DNA of 64,000 bases, from contig LSRY02000002.1 in assembly GCA_001643675.2 (NCBI GenBank), positions 1,137,001 through 1,201,000 on the forward strand, given 5' to 3'. Shown here one piece after another: positions 1 through 12,827 of this stretch. The notes under the pieces were generated by a model, which worked only from the letters and a program-made list of their open reading frames with translations, was not told the DNA's origin and searched no databases. Position 1 is the stretch's first letter, and the number at the start of each line of letters is the position of its first letter. This DNA is from Monocercomonoides exilis. Lineage: Eukaryota; Preaxostyla; Oxymonadida; Polymastigidae. A program made the position numbers and the translations under genes.

Positions 1-226
1 TATCATGTGAAAATATAAAATGTGCAGGTTAATAAAAAAATCAAAGAATAAAAAACAAGCATGGTTTGAAAATATTAATGGGATAGATCAAAATTTGTAA
101 TAGAAAGTTTATAATAAAGCATTTTCGACAGATAAAACTAATTTTAAATAAATCATAATTACTAATTCTTTCGTGCACGATATGAGAAATATTTTTTATT
201 GATGGTCCATATACTTGGATCTTGCC
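1..226 (+). mobile_element. Right end of a 1.65-kb-family DNA element
   Basis: From about 80 to 226 the sequence matches both inverted ends of the nested element at 51,451-53,098: the shared stretch includes GATAGATCAAA, a run ending in ATTTTCGACA, and the terminal GGTCCATATxCTTGGAxCTTGCC. The copy stops at the same terminal CTTGCC as the reference copy, so the element edge is placed at 226. The left part lies outside the window, so target duplication cannot be checked. It is more diverged than the copies near 51-53 kb. Confidence 0.65.
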
Positions 227-700
227 GAAGACGTTAATGATCTGTTTTCTTTTTTTGCCAATCGCATCATATCTTTAATATGCAGCAAATAACTATCGCT
301 TTATTGGAAGGCTTCAACAGATGGCAAGCCATTTTGCAGCATTTACGATGAAAAGTTTACGGCGAACGAATCCTGAAAAAGCAGTGAACCTTTTATATAA
401 CTGTAAATTTCTCAATATCATTTGAAACGATTCTGAATAAAGCTTGAACATCGAGCATTCTGCATTCAAAAAATCTTCTTGCATTTTCATTTGGATTTAC
501 ATTTATGAGATTTAGAAATAAAGCTCAAATGATTTTCCTGGAATTTTATCGAAAATAAATGATGTTTGATAAAATGACTCCAATATCAAATCACGCACAA
601 ATAATCATTTTGAGAATATTACAAGCAATGGAATTGTTTTTGATATATTAATGGTTATTTTCGAGATACTCCCAATATTAGTTACGCTTTTTCTGAGTTA
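227..700. other. AT-rich spacer before the transposase
   Basis: No convincing gene. It probably contains the 5' end of the HARBI-type element that follows, but no terminal inverted repeat could be recognised by eye. Confidence 0.4.
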
Positions 701-2629
701 ATGATCACAGAAACTTCTCCACTTTACGGCAAGGTATTTTTCGGTTCATCGCATTCAAGTGATGAGATTCAAGACAGAATGTTTGTGATTTTATTTTTTT
801 TGTCAATTCGGAAATTTATTTTCATCGCAATTTATAGATTAGTTCAGAGAAGCGAAAATTCATCTCAATCAGTGCAAACTGAAATTAACGCAAAAGAAAA
901 CTGTTTAATAATTGAACCAAACGAAAGAAGTTCACATTCTTCAGAAGAATCGATGATTTTGACTCCAATAAAACGGAAAAATGCTGCAATTCATCGAGAT
1001 CATGATTCTTTAACTAAAAGAAGGGAAAATTCAATAGACAGCGAAAAAAATTGTTCCTCTCCATTTTTCAAATCTTCTCCAACATCTTCGCAGTTATTTA
1101 ATTTACAAAAAAATACTCCAATCCCGGATTTTCAAATCAAATCATCTTCATCAAGAAAGAGACCGAAAAAGAGTTACCAACCCGATTTTCAATCATTAAG
1201 AAAGAAAAGAGATACGCAAATTTCTAGTATCGAAGAGCAAACTTTATGTTCAGATGAAAGTGAAGATGAAGAAGAACATTACGGCTTATTGTTTGATGTA
1301 TTTCTAAAAGAAAAGGAGGATGAACATCTGAGAATTTCAAAAGAAACAATAATCGAGTTGGGAAATTTAATTTCATCTCACATAAGCTCAGTTCCGAAAA
1401 GAGGGCAAAAGAAAATTCTTTCCATCCACGATCAATTGATTGTTTGCTTAGAATGGTTATCGAGCAAAACGACTGTTAAAGGCATCGCAGGTTTTCTTGG
1501 ATTATCGGAAACAATGGCCAGCAACAGCATTCGGGAGATCAGGCCATATTTACTTAAAGTGTTGGACGAGATTTTCAAAAATCCGCCCAGACCTCCAAAG
1601 TTCATTTCAAAAGAATTTCCGTCTGTTGCCTTGCTTGTTGATGCCACAACGGTCAGATGCTCAGTTCCAGTAGGAGACTTTGATGATGCAAGGCAATTGT
1701 TTGATGGACACCACAACTCTTACAGCATGAAAATTGAAGTTGCCGTATCAGCCTGGCCTCCATTCAAAGCGTTGTTTGTTTCGGAATCAGTTCCTGGAGG
1801 TGTTCATGACGTTACACTTTTCAGAAGTGGCAAGCATAGGTATGTCGAATACCTAAAAAAAACAGAAGAAGAAAAGCTTGGAAATTCAGTGTGCAATCAA
1901 AATGATAGCTGGTCAATAATGGCTGATAAGGGATATCAAGGCCATTTCATTGATATCAATGTAATAACTCCCATCAAAAGAATTCATAAAGCAAACAAAA
2001 CTTTGAATGAAAAAGAATTTCAACGTTCAGAATCTGAATCCGTTTATTCTCTCTCTTCAACACAGCCTTCTTCTCTCTCTTCAACACAGCCTTCTTCTCT
2101 CTCTTCTACTCAGCCTTCTTCTCTCTCTTCTCAACCTTCATTTATGTCTTTATCTGTTTCTCCATTATTATCTTTTCCTTCTGCTTCTTCATCTTCATCA
2201 ATCTCTCCTCCAGCAGACAATCTTTTCATCGTTCCGGCATCAGTTGCAACTACTTCAACTCAATCAGAAACATTATTCACAAAAGCTGGGATGAGCGTTA
2301 TGACTGCTAAAGAAGTGGAAATTTTCAATAAGAAAGTTGCAAAACATAGAATACCTGTAGAGTGGTTTTTCGGTCGAATGAAACGACTGTGGCTTCGAAT
2401 GTCAGAAAAATACACAGGTCCACGAGAAGATTTTCCAGCTGATGCAAAGATCGCATGCTGGCTCACGAACATTGTGATCGATAACAACTCTTTAGAAGCA
2501 GATGATGGGATTTTTTACAGAAAAGTATCTGAATTTTCTAATAAAAAAGAAACGGAAAGAAAATTGATTCAAGAAATAAATGCAAGGGCAAGTATGGAAA
2601 GAAAAATTATAAGGAAAGCCTCCAAATAA
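701..2629 (+). CDS. HARBI/IS5-type DDE transposase (DDE_Tnp_4)
   Basis: 642-codon open frame of the PIF/Harbinger (IS5-like) superfamily; it would cut and paste its own element. Residues 1-210 are low-complexity, Ser- and charge-rich. A helix-turn-helix-like part follows (about 225-290: a KGIAGFLGLSETMASNSI stretch). Catalytic acidic residues are visible: D314 in VDATTVRC, D409 in ADKGYQG and E554 in PVEWFFGRMKRLW, with the family motif PGGVHDVTLF around D370. A Ser-rich insert with repeats of SSTQPSSL (about 445-515) sits between D409 and E554 and makes this spacing unusually long. Positions 781-837 (GTTTGT...TTATAG, 57 nt, in phase) translate to a hydrophobic AT-rich run and are probably a retained intron. 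No frameshift or stop is seen, so it may be active. Ends in TAA. Confidence 0.85.
   Translation: MITETSPLYGKVFFGSSHSSDEIQDRMFVILFFLSIRKFIFIAIYRLVQRSENSSQSVQTEINAKENCLIIEPNERSSHSSEESMILTPIKRKNAAIHRDHDSLTKRRENSIDSEKNCSSPFFKSSPTSSQLFNLQKNTPIPDFQIKSSSSRKRPKKSYQPDFQSLRKKRDTQISSIEEQTLCSDESEDEEEHYGLLFDVFLKEKEDEHLRISKETIIELGNLISSHISSVPKRGQKKILSIHDQLIVCLEWLSSKTTVKGIAGFLGLSETMASNSIREIRPYLLKVLDEIFKNPPRPPKFISKEFPSVALLVDATTVRCSVPVGDFDDARQLFDGHHNSYSMKIEVAVSAWPPFKALFVSESVPGGVHDVTLFRSGKHRYVEYLKKTEEEKLGNSVCNQNDSWSIMADKGYQGHFIDINVITPIKRIHKANKTLNEKEFQRSESESVYSLSSTQPSSLSSTQPSSLSSTQPSSLSSQPSFMSLSVSPLLSFPSASSSSSISPPADNLFIVPASVATTSTQSETLFTKAGMSVMTAKEVEIFNKKVAKHRIPVEWFFGRMKRLWLRMSEKYTGPREDFPADAKIACWLTNIVIDNNSLEADDGIFYRKVSEFSNKKETERKLIQEINARASMERKIIRKASK
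781..837 (+). other. Probable in-phase intron inside the transposase
   Basis: GTTTGTGATT donor and CAATTTATAG acceptor, 57 nt. The donor matches the GTTTG type used by neighbouring genes, and its translation is very hydrophobic and unlike the rest of the protein. Length divisible by three keeps the frame open either way. Confidence 0.5.
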
Positions 2630-3752
2630 TATGAATTTGATTATTACTCGACAAATATTTGAAGATCAATTGTTGAATGAGGAATGGTTGTTATTTATTT
2701 ATGATAAATATTATTTTCAAGTAACTTTTTACATTATTTTTTTCATTTTCTGTGAATAGTTTTTGAAAGCACAAAAATTGTATGTTTTTGTGTAAAAATT
2801 TCCTTTCAATGTTAAAAATAAATCTATTCTTTTTTTGAAATTTTGATGAACGTTTCGATCGAAAGATTTCTTTGAATTATATAATTTTTAAATAAGAAAC
2901 ATGTTCATTAAAAACCTTGATGAACAAGAATTATTTAGCAAATCGGTTGAAAGGACGAATATATCTGTATGGTATTTCTTCAATTTTTTTGATTAGTTTT
3001 TTATATCAGCCCTTTCGATACAGTTTTTTTTTCGAAGCGTTTTTGAAAGCTTGCTGAATCTCACAGAGATAATTACTTTTTATCAAAAAATGATAAAAGG
3101 AACTTGACGGTATTTAGTTCTTTGAAAACATGTTCATTTCCGAGACAAGAATTTACATAATGAATAAAGGTGATCGTTTGATTTTTTATTCATTTCTGAT
3201 TTCTGCTTTCTTTTTCCATGAACGCTTTTTGACTTGCTTGTGAAGGAATTCATTTTTTATTTATACGCTTTGATTACAAAATGTTTTTTGCATTGATTGA
3301 TTTTGATGAAAAGAAATTAATATTTGACATTCTTTTCAATTAAAAGTTATTGAATTGTTAAAAAAGTTACAAATCGAGATAACAATAAGATTATTGACTG
3401 TTATTTTAAGTAAAAGTTTTTAACAATATATTTGTGAAGTTGATAGAAAAACAATTTATTCGAGAATTATCTAATGAATTTGAAAACAACTATTTTTGAC
3501 AAAAAATTATGAAAAATTAGCTTTTATATTTGCAACAATTAAAACAAAAGTCGAAACAAAGTTTTCAAAAAATTCATTCTTCCCCTAATGATTATTAATT
3601 TGAATGATCTTTTCTTATTCAAAATCTCACACTGATTTTTAATTTTTAGCCTTTAATTAAAATTAAGTGGTCTTTATTCAAATTAACATAGGTTTATTAA
3701 AAAACCTCTATTAATTCAAATTTCCCATTTTAATCTGCATTGTATCTATTTA

Positions 3753-3783
<31 letters not shown>

Positions 3784-4204
3784 TTTTTATTTTTTTATTT
3801 TTTTTTTATTTTTTTATTTTTTATTTTTTTTTTTTTTTTTTCGTTAAAAAAATCAAATAATCTTTGAAAATAATATTGTTGATCAATTCCAAGGAACATT
3901 TACACGAAAGAATTGGATAAATAAAGATTTCAAAAGAAAGACTTTGAATAATTGCTTCCTTTACACATTTGTTGAAATTAAATGATTAATAGTTCATTTT
4001 AAGAATATTAATGATAATTATTTTCTTTTTCAAATTTTGAATGTTTTCTTCACTGAAAAAAAATAATAATTTGAAACTTGGAAATCGAAAAAAAGTTCGA
4101 ATGAATATTTTTATGTTATTCGTTTTGTTTATAAAGAGATAATCATTAAACAATATTTTTCATTTATTTAAATTTTTGCCATAATATCTTTTTATCAATT
4201 TGTA
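2630..4204. other. Long AT-rich intergenic region
   Basis: No coding sequence is visible on either strand. It is rich in TTGA/ATTT words. The only structure noted is the simple repeat at 3,749-3,840. Confidence 0.6.
3749..3840. repeat. ATTT/T-rich simple repeat
   Basis: Several ATTT units followed by long T runs interrupted by single A. Low-complexity tract with no function visible. Confidence 0.85.
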
Positions 4205-6387
4205 ATGAGTGGATATTGCTTATTTTTGAAAGACATACAAGGGATACTCGAACAGCAAGCAGTTGTTTGCATTCAATTTTAAAAATTTAGATTGACCATA
4301 TGAATTATTATGTAAATTTCGAAGAGGGAACAATTGGATACTGAGTATATATTTTACCGTTTTCATGCTTCTTTTTATGATGCACTCACCAAAAAGTGGC
4401 TTGGAGAAACCTACGAAGGTCCATTGCATATGCCTCAAGCTGAAGCAACTGACATTTATCAATGTTCAATGAATGACTTATTTTACTTTCTTATTGATCC
4501 AAATGATGAAATTTATCTTGTTCTTGAACTTGTTGCAATAAGTTTGTTTCATTTTTATTTTGAAATTATCAAATCAATCATTTGTTATAATCTCTATTTG
4601 AATGTTGAAAATGATGTTTTTCAATTGAAGTAACTGACAAGTACAATCGCATTCTTCGAGAGGTTGGACTTGGATGGACGACAGTTGCAATAAGCTCTGC
4701 TTCAGGAATAAAAGACATATCTGCTTGCTCTCAATTCTCTCTTTTGAAATATTACTTTACAAAGGAGGTTTCTCTTTCCTTATTAATTTTTTATTTTTTA
4801 TTGCTTTTTTTATTTCTAACTTTATCAAAGCTAAATTACGGTACACCGCGCGCAATAATGCTTTGTGGGGACTTTTCTGCAAACTGTTTGTATTTTGTAT
4901 AATGTGTTCGTATTTTTTTTTTTTTCAATTGGCCATTCTAGCTTTATTCCATTCAATTGATGGATCAATTGTAACAATGTGTTTGTGCACGCACTCAAAA
5001 CTATCGAGAGCAAGCAACATTTTACCAAATTACAAGATATTTGATGAACGTAATGGAAGTGAATCGCCGGTTGGACTTATTTCATCTCATGTCCAATTTA
5101 TGCTTCACGTTCTTTTCCAAGAAGAAATTGCAAAGAATCAACCACTTGTCGAGCAAAGCTTCATTGCTGCAGGAGGGGAACCTTCGAATGGGCTTGCTAC
5201 AGGAATTTCAATGCGCGAGACTGCTGCATCTTACAATTTCTCAGATTCTTCCATGACGATCAAAGGCAAAGATATTTCAATGTCAAGCGATAGGCGTGTG
5301 TCTGCCAGCCCTGGTTCATCAACAGTTATGATGACTCCGTATTCGCGTCCGTCAATGTCGCCAAAGCCACCGCTTCCAGCACGACCTTCTTCAGGAAGTA
5401 GAGCTCGCATGTCTTCATCACCTGGCTCTGCTGGTATGTCAGGGAAAATGTCAGCATCAGGGAAAACAATCAGACCCGCTTCAGCTGGGAGAGGGCAGAT
5501 GAAGGGTCAGTCCACAATAAAAGGAGGAAAGCAGGCACCCATTGCAAAAAAGAAGAAGATTGGAAGAGATGTTATTGATAGAAAACGCTTCTATGATACA
5601 ATTCTGAAAGAAGAAGGATTAAAAGAAGCAATCTACAAAAGGCAAGTGCTTATGGATTCTTTGACAAAAAGAAAATCAAAGAAGAAAGGAAAGAAGAAAG
5701 GAAAGAAAAAGACAGTTAAGCTTCAACAGCAGACAGAAGATGAGTTTGAGGAAGACGACGAAGATAACTCGCTCAATGACCCAGAGAATTATGGAGATAT
5801 TGTCGATGAATTCGGGTACGGAGGGAAGAAAAGAAAGGAATCTGGGATGAGCAACGACGGATACGATGATGAGGATGAAGAAGAAGGTGAGTCCGAGGAT
5901 GAGCTCGAGATCAATGATTTTGAAGGGAAACGCGTTCCTCCAATTGGATCTGAAAGCTGGGTGGATAAGTGCTTTTGGGATGAAGAAGCAGATTTCGATG
6001 GGAAAAAGCAGAAGTCGCGAACTGACAAGGGCATTGAAGAAAGAGGAAGAATAGTTTCATCCAATGCAAGAAGAAGGTTAGTGAAGGGATATTTAGCCAC
6101 ACGTGGATCTGTACTGCATCGTCCGTGGTTGTTTGGAGCGTCGCTTGTTGAGCCTCTGAAGCAGGAGACGATTTCTTTGCGTCTTGGAGACCTGAAATTT
6201 ATTGTCCCCACAGGTTATGATGACTTGCTAAAACTGTATATGAACCATACGAGACTTTGCGAGCAAGACTTGAAAAGAGGTCCGCGCTTATAATTAATTA
6301 GACTGAAATGGTTAATTAACTGTTTTCTTCCCATCTTTATGATCTGATCAATTTTAATCTAAATTGTTGATTGCTTTTCACATTCAT

Positions 6388-6429
<42 letters not shown>

Positions 6430-9400
6430 TTTTTTTTTTTTTCAGATGACTGCGGTGTCTCCATTCTCCAGAGAAAGCTGTATGTGATGCAACACAATGG
6501 CTCTCGCCCCGTTGGAGAAGTGATTGAGCGCGATCTTGTTCAAGGGCCAACTGCTCAGAGCCCATCAGGAAATAGGCGTTACTCACTTTCTGTTCTACAG
6601 ATGAACAAATCTCAGAAGCCAATCATCATCCAAGCTGTATATCCGCATCCAAAAACAGTGCTGTTGTTCTTCATTGTTTATGAGCTTGAGATGCCACTCA
6701 CAACTGAATTGGACGAGAAAGAGCTTGCCGAGAAACAGAAGGAAAGAGGGCACGGTCCATTGGCAAAGTCCAAATTCCCCATGCCAGCAAAAGTTAATCC
6801 CATGCTTTGGGTTGGATGGTCTGAATTCCGTCCGTTCTCGTTTGTGCATGCCAGAAGAGAGGAAGACGATCAGTTGGAGAACGAAGAGGAAGATGAAGAG
6901 GTGGAAGAGTTTGAAAATGATGGAAGTCAGGATGAAGATTATGGATTTGATGACTTCTTGACAGAAGAGATGTTTATGTCTGGCAGCATAGATGGAGAAG
7001 AAGGGTCAGGAATGTTTGGATCTCCAGGGCAGACAATTGGAGAAGGCGCAACGCTCTCTTCAATGAGCGGTATGTCACCTCTTGCCGATCCGGCTGTTGT
7101 TGCTGAAAGAAGACGACAAATATTGGAAAGAAGAATGCGCGAAATGAAAAAGCGGATGCTTATGCGTTGTCAGCATCTTCTTGTTCCTCCAAAAATTGCG
7201 AAAGAAAAGAAGTTTCGGATTCCCGCTCCACACGATGTGAAATGCAGGATTAGAAACACGCCTGCCATCAACATCTTCTTCCCTGATTCTGGAGGCAGAT
7301 GGATATTTGATCCGACAAGGGGCTTTTCTGCTCAGCCAATGAGTGGAATTGGTGCTCAAGGTTTGGCTGTAAAGCGAATAACGGATGGCTCAGGCAGCAG
7401 TTCTTCTGGAAGTGGAGGAGGAGCTGGATCTGGCAGCGGAGCAGGTGGTGGATCATCAAATGTAGCCGGCGGAGGGATGGGTGATGGAATGTCGTCTGCT
7501 CTCCCATGCCCAACAGAAACAGAACTTGCCGATTCAATTGCAATGCCTCCGTTGCCTCCAAACAGACAGCTCACTGCCGTCAAGAGACCAGGCGCTGCCT
7601 CAAATGCAAGTGGTGGTGGAAGAGGCGGATTGGGCGGAAGGTCTGTGACCATCGAGCATGAAATCGTTTTTCCTTTCAATGTTCTTCATCCATCCTCTGA
7701 TCCAACGTATCTTTCTGGCCCTCTGGACGCACCAACAGCTCAAACAGCAGATGATGTTCAGCCGCTGATTCAGTTCAAATTATATCTTGTTGACGAGTAT
7801 TACGATCGATTCCCAGCTTATGTCCTTCCGACATGGACAGTTCGCAAGCAAAAGTCAAAGAAAGAGCCTGAACCTGTGAAAGCAGAGACGCCTTTACCAG
7901 AGACAGTTACGCTTGGAGAGCAACGCTCAGCATCAATAGTTGCCCAGCCTCCATCTCCCCAGCCAACTGCTGGACTTTCAATTACTGCATGGAAAAGGAG
8001 GAGATTGAACGAGATTAATGATGATGGGCTGTGCTCAATGCTGAAACTGAGATTTGAAGGGTTCATTCGAGATGGAATCATGCAAATGCGACAGGGCGGT
8101 GTAAAGGGATCTATTCCATTTCCTGATAGGGTTTCTTTCAGCTTCAAGTTCTTTTCCCTTCCAAGAATATGGTCTGAGAAAGGTGTTGCTCAAACAAGAC
8201 TGATGGATGACAGGAGAAGAGGAAGCATTGGAGTTGGTAGGATGGATTCTGACTTCGAATCGGGAAATAGCATTCGAATCACAAATGATACAGGGTATGT
8301 GAATTATTTTATTATATTTTACTTCAGCATCAACTTTTTCAATTTATTCTTTGACATGCATAATAAATGATAAATGTATTTGTTTCATATTTTAGTAAAC
8401 CTTTGGAGTGCTCTGTTGTGGTTGATCCTCACATCATGTACAATTTGCCAATCATTCGGACAAGCTCTGCTTCTTCGAACCTTGGACTAACTGAAACTAG
8501 CACAGCAGGCTGGAAAACTTCAGCAGGAACGCTTCGTCAGCCTAATGCACCAATTGGAGCGCATCATGCTTATTCACCATCAACTGCTTCTTCCTCTGCA
8601 TCCTCTTCCTCTTCGTCAATTTCTGCATCGTCAACCGCTCTTATGTCATCGTTGCTTCCATATCGTCTCGAAGGTGATGTACTACCAACAACTCGCAATA
8701 CATCCATTACTCTTCCTGATTATTTGGACTCGCGCTCGATTCAGATAGAAGTCTTTGACACAAGAAAAAAGATGCTTTTTGCTGTGGCTTATCTATCGCT
8801 CAGAGAATTGGCATCTCTTATGGCAATGGAAATTGGAAAGAAAGGTTTGGAAAAATGATTAAAGCACATTTTTTTATTGAATAATCTCTCTAATCTTTAA
8901 ATGATTTTTTATTTATTTTATTTATTTGCAACTGCACAATTTCAGATCAAACAGAAGGATGCCTCACGAAAACAATTGATTTGTGGGCTCCTTCGTTATC
9001 TCTGTTCTCGCATCCTTCTCTCTCTTACACGATGGACATGGCTTCTTCAATGTTTCCTCAAACCTCAACTGCAACTGCACAACCAAACAGTGATAGCATT
9101 CCGAATGTGTCATTTGCTGTTGGCTCGGCAACTCCTTCACCTGCAGCGTTTTCGAATGCATCACAACAATTTGCGAAAAGCAGTGGAGATTATTTGACTC
9201 AGCCAATGGTGCATCCTCCTCCGATGGAAAAGCACCTCGGAAAGCTTGTCGTAACAGCATCCCACTCGCGTGTACAGCACCGATTCGACAGAGGCAAGCT
9301 AATGGAATGGTTGAGACATCAAAAAATTGAAAGAGAGAAAGAAGCTTTAGCCGGGGCTGGATCAAAAGAGAAGAAAGCGATGGTTGTGGGAGGAGGGAAA

Positions 9401-12335
9401 TTAAAGAGATACGAGGAGTTTTGGGTTGGAGATCGTCCAAAGCCTTTGAAAGAAGAAGAAGGAAAAGATCCTTCTGTTTCTGACGAATACATGAGAAAGA
9501 GTTATGCCGCCATGTGCGAAGCAGAAAGAATCAGAGAGCAAGTTTGATTTTGTCCTAACCTAAACAATTTCATCATACTTTTCATATTCTTTCTCCATTT
9601 TTTTCTTTTCTGAACTGGATAATTTTTTCAATTTAAATTCAATTTTTCAGCATAAGCAACGTGATCTCAATGCACTATTTATGCACAATTCATCAACTAC
9701 ACGGGTAATTTATCCTTCATTTGCAGCTCCAGTGTTCTTTGAAATTCCTCTTACGAATCCGCAATCCGAGCAGATTGATGTTGAAGTTCACATTCAGCGT
9801 ATGCCCTTGAAACGTGCAGTGGAAGAAGCACTAATGCGAACACGCACTTCAGCCGCAGCAATTTCACTTGTTCAAACTGCAGCTGCAAAAGGACAGCTTG
9901 GATTTGGCGATGATGCTTTCCGTTCAGGAGAAGATGGACGCCGATATGATGGCAAAGGAACTGAAGAAGATGAGTTGTTCGTATTGAATGAAGAAGAGAC
10001 ATTTGCATACCGCAAAATGTTTGATCTCGGAGCGTCGAATGAAAAAGAATCACAAATCAAAGACTCCAACAGTGCTTCTAATATTTATGGGATTCAATAC
10101 CAAAAAGAACCGTTGTTAAGCAGAGAGACAGAAATGGCAATGCATGGTTCAATTGGAAGAGGCAACATTACTTCGCGAACGACTCTTGCGTCTGGAGGAC
10201 TCAGCGAGCTTAATGGGCGTTCTGATTTTAGGGACAGAGGACGAAATAGGAGACAGAGCGAAATATTCTCTGTTGAAGCTAACCAAACAAAGCAACTTGG
10301 CTTTGTATTTCAGTCAATGTGCTGTGGTGATTGTGGAGTTGCAATGGGAATGTGGCAAGATGGGATAGTAGAGGATGATGGTAAAGGAAAAGGAAAAGGA
10401 TTGAAGAAAAAAGGGAAGGGAATGTCTCTATCAGATGTTGTTCAAAATGCACAACAAACTTATCTTGGACTCTCAGAGCCAAAGATACAAATGTCATTGA
10501 ATCGGAAAGGAAAGAAAAACGGAGAATGGGACGAAAATAATGAAGACGACGATTCAAATAGCGATAATGAAGATAGCGACACCGATGACAATCAAAGCGA
10601 TGACGATTTCGATGAAAGAAATGTTGAAGATATCGCAAAGCAGCCGTTTGTGACTCTTGGAACAACTCAAGATCCATTTGGAGAGCCAATTTGTGTCTCT
10701 CCTCGTATTCGACCACGTATTATTGAAATTACAGTTACTGAACAAAAAACAAGGCACACTATCACAAAGTGTCATGTACTTGTACTGCCTTCAGGTCACG
10801 CAGTTGATAAGACAGTTAGAGTTTATGCACAAGAAGGAAAATCTGCCGATGTGCGAATCATTTTGCCACCTCCTTTCACATCTTCTGGCTCTTTCTCTTC
10901 TCAGGCAAGTTCACCAATGACTTCCGTTCCTTCTTACAAGACCGATGTTGATATGAACAGAGGTGACAGAGGAGTAGTCTCATTTTCGACAGCAGGAAAT
11001 GCTGGCCGGAGCACTCGAACAGTTCAATTCAGTCAAAGACCTCCTCAATTCAAAAAAGCAGTTTTGTGCAAGATTCCTGATCACTTTGGAACATCAATTG
11101 AGATTAGAGGACAGAGTGATGTTATTTCCCAGAGTTCATTCATGAGCACAGCTGGAAGTGGGCTTGAACGAGATGCTGTAACTATGGCAATGGCAAGTTC
11201 CGGATCAAGCCGCACTGCTTCAGGCATTCAGTCAACATCAAGCGCAACTCAGCTGCTTGCACGACAAATTCTTCTTTTGAATTGTCCTTCTCCATCTTTC
11301 TTCTCGTTCTGCTCGGTGAAAAAGAATCAGCAAAAACAAAGTGGAGCTGAACGGGAGGATCTATCGGCTCAACAACAACATATGCCATCATCGTTCCGTC
11401 CGTATCGATTTGAACTTGCTGTATTTGATGATGATTTGTGCGGGTCATTGTTCGAAGTTTGGGAAATAATTGTGTATTCCGTGCCATCAATTTCTGTTGA
11501 AGTGGAAATGGGAGAATTTACTGATATTCTCGGAAAGATGGGACTTGAAGCAATGCTGATCAAAGAAGAGAGAGAAAGGCAACGAAGGAGGGAAAGAGAT
11601 TTGATGCTTGAGGATGGAGGTGCTGGCAAGCATCGACGATCTCGCATCGATAATACAGGTAGTGATTTCGATTCAAAAGCAGCTGTTTGCGAATTGATTA
11701 AGGAGGTGATGATGACAGAGCACATTACATCACCCTCAAATTACGCTGCTGTGATCCAAGAATTGTCTCCACCTCCTTCCCCAATTGATACATCTCTTGA
11801 TAATAGCACTGCTCTATCACCAAGCGATTACTCCTCTTTTCATCCACGTGTACAAGTGCAGCCGATGTATGGGATTATGACATATCTTCCAGGGAAGCGA
11901 ACAAGCTTAGCGAATCTTATTGACACTCAAAGTGGAATTGTTCGAAGATCATATCTGATCCATACTTCAACAAATGTTGAAAGCAGAAAAGATAAACTTC
12001 GAAGATTCAGTACAAGTATTGAAATAATGCACCAAGAGTGGATTCGCATGGAATTTCAGAACCCATATTCAATTACTAAGGAATTCCGAATTACCACTGA
12101 TTCTACTGGTTTGTTCATTCTTCCTGCAATGAGCATTCGGCTGGAGGGGAAACAGGCAATTGTGCTTACATTACAAATTGTTACTCATTTTGAAGAAGGA
12201 GCTGAAGAAGGTTCTGTGTTTATTTGCGGAAGTGATGGGTCTGATGATGACGGCTTAGAGGCATGGTGGAAGATTCGAGTAAAATTTGTTGCAGAGAGAA
12301 GCGAAAAATGTGGAGTTTTGATTGAAGAGAATTAA
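4205..12335 (+). CDS. NPHP4: Nephrocystin-4 (NPHP4) homologue, nine exons
   Basis: NPHP4 is a structural protein of the ciliary transition zone, working with the NPHP1/RPGRIP1L module. Predicted exons: 4205-4264, 4325-4541, 4631-4767, 4831-4885, 4942-6279, 6446-8294, 8396-8844, 8946-9541, 9651-12335. All junctions are GT-AG and phase-consistent, giving 2461 aa against about 1426 in man. Recognition rests on the N-terminal stretch (FYRFHASFYDALTKKW, then a YGTPRAI motif like the human YHGTPRAL), the C2-like segments (LQRKLYVMQHNGSRPVG; VGWSEFRPFSFV) and C-terminal Ig/MSP-like beta segments ending near EAWWKIRVKFV. The extra length is mostly acidic, Ser/Gly- and Lys-rich insertions (for example 5300-5900, 7380-7490, 10380-10620). 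The intron 6280-6445 carries a long T tract. The first exon is the least certain. Stop TAA. Confidence 0.85.
6387..6442 (+). repeat. Poly-T tract in an NPHP4 intron
   Basis: About 55 nt almost entirely T, directly upstream of the TTTCAG acceptor used by exon 6446-8294. It acts as an oversized polypyrimidine tract and is likely to vary in length. Confidence 0.85.
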
Positions 12336-12827
12336 AACGAGCCTGATTACGAATATTTTGCAACGAAAAGCTTTTCGTACACTTTCACGTCAAATATTTT
12401 CATTTCTTTTAAATTTTCATTTCACTTTCTTAACTTTCATATCGCTATCAAGCAACTCAGATTTCTTTTTCTTGAAATATTTGGTTAATTATGTTGAATT
12501 CTTCTATTATTCTTTGATTTCATTCTTGTATTATCTTTTCAAGTTAACAGTCACTTTGGAATTATCGTAAATGAAACATGGATTTCACTGAAAAATAGCC
12601 GATTTTTCTTAAAGCAACTCTATTTTAAACTGACTTTCTCCAATCAAGAACGATTCAAGACGCTAACTTTCCAACGTTTCATAAAAGGATGATGTACCAA
12701 TTATATTACTTCAAAAATTTTTTTGCATTATTTTCCTAATTTGCATTCCACAATTTGTTTTTAACAAAAAAAAATGTAGTTTATTATTTTTTGAATAAAC
12801 AATTGACTGAAGTGAACAGGGAAGTGT
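12336..12827. other. Convergent intergenic spacer
   Basis: T-rich 3' flanks of NPHP4 (plus) and eL32 (minus). No gene seen; an open frame at 12,322-12,570 is 3'-UTR-like in composition. Confidence 0.6.
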
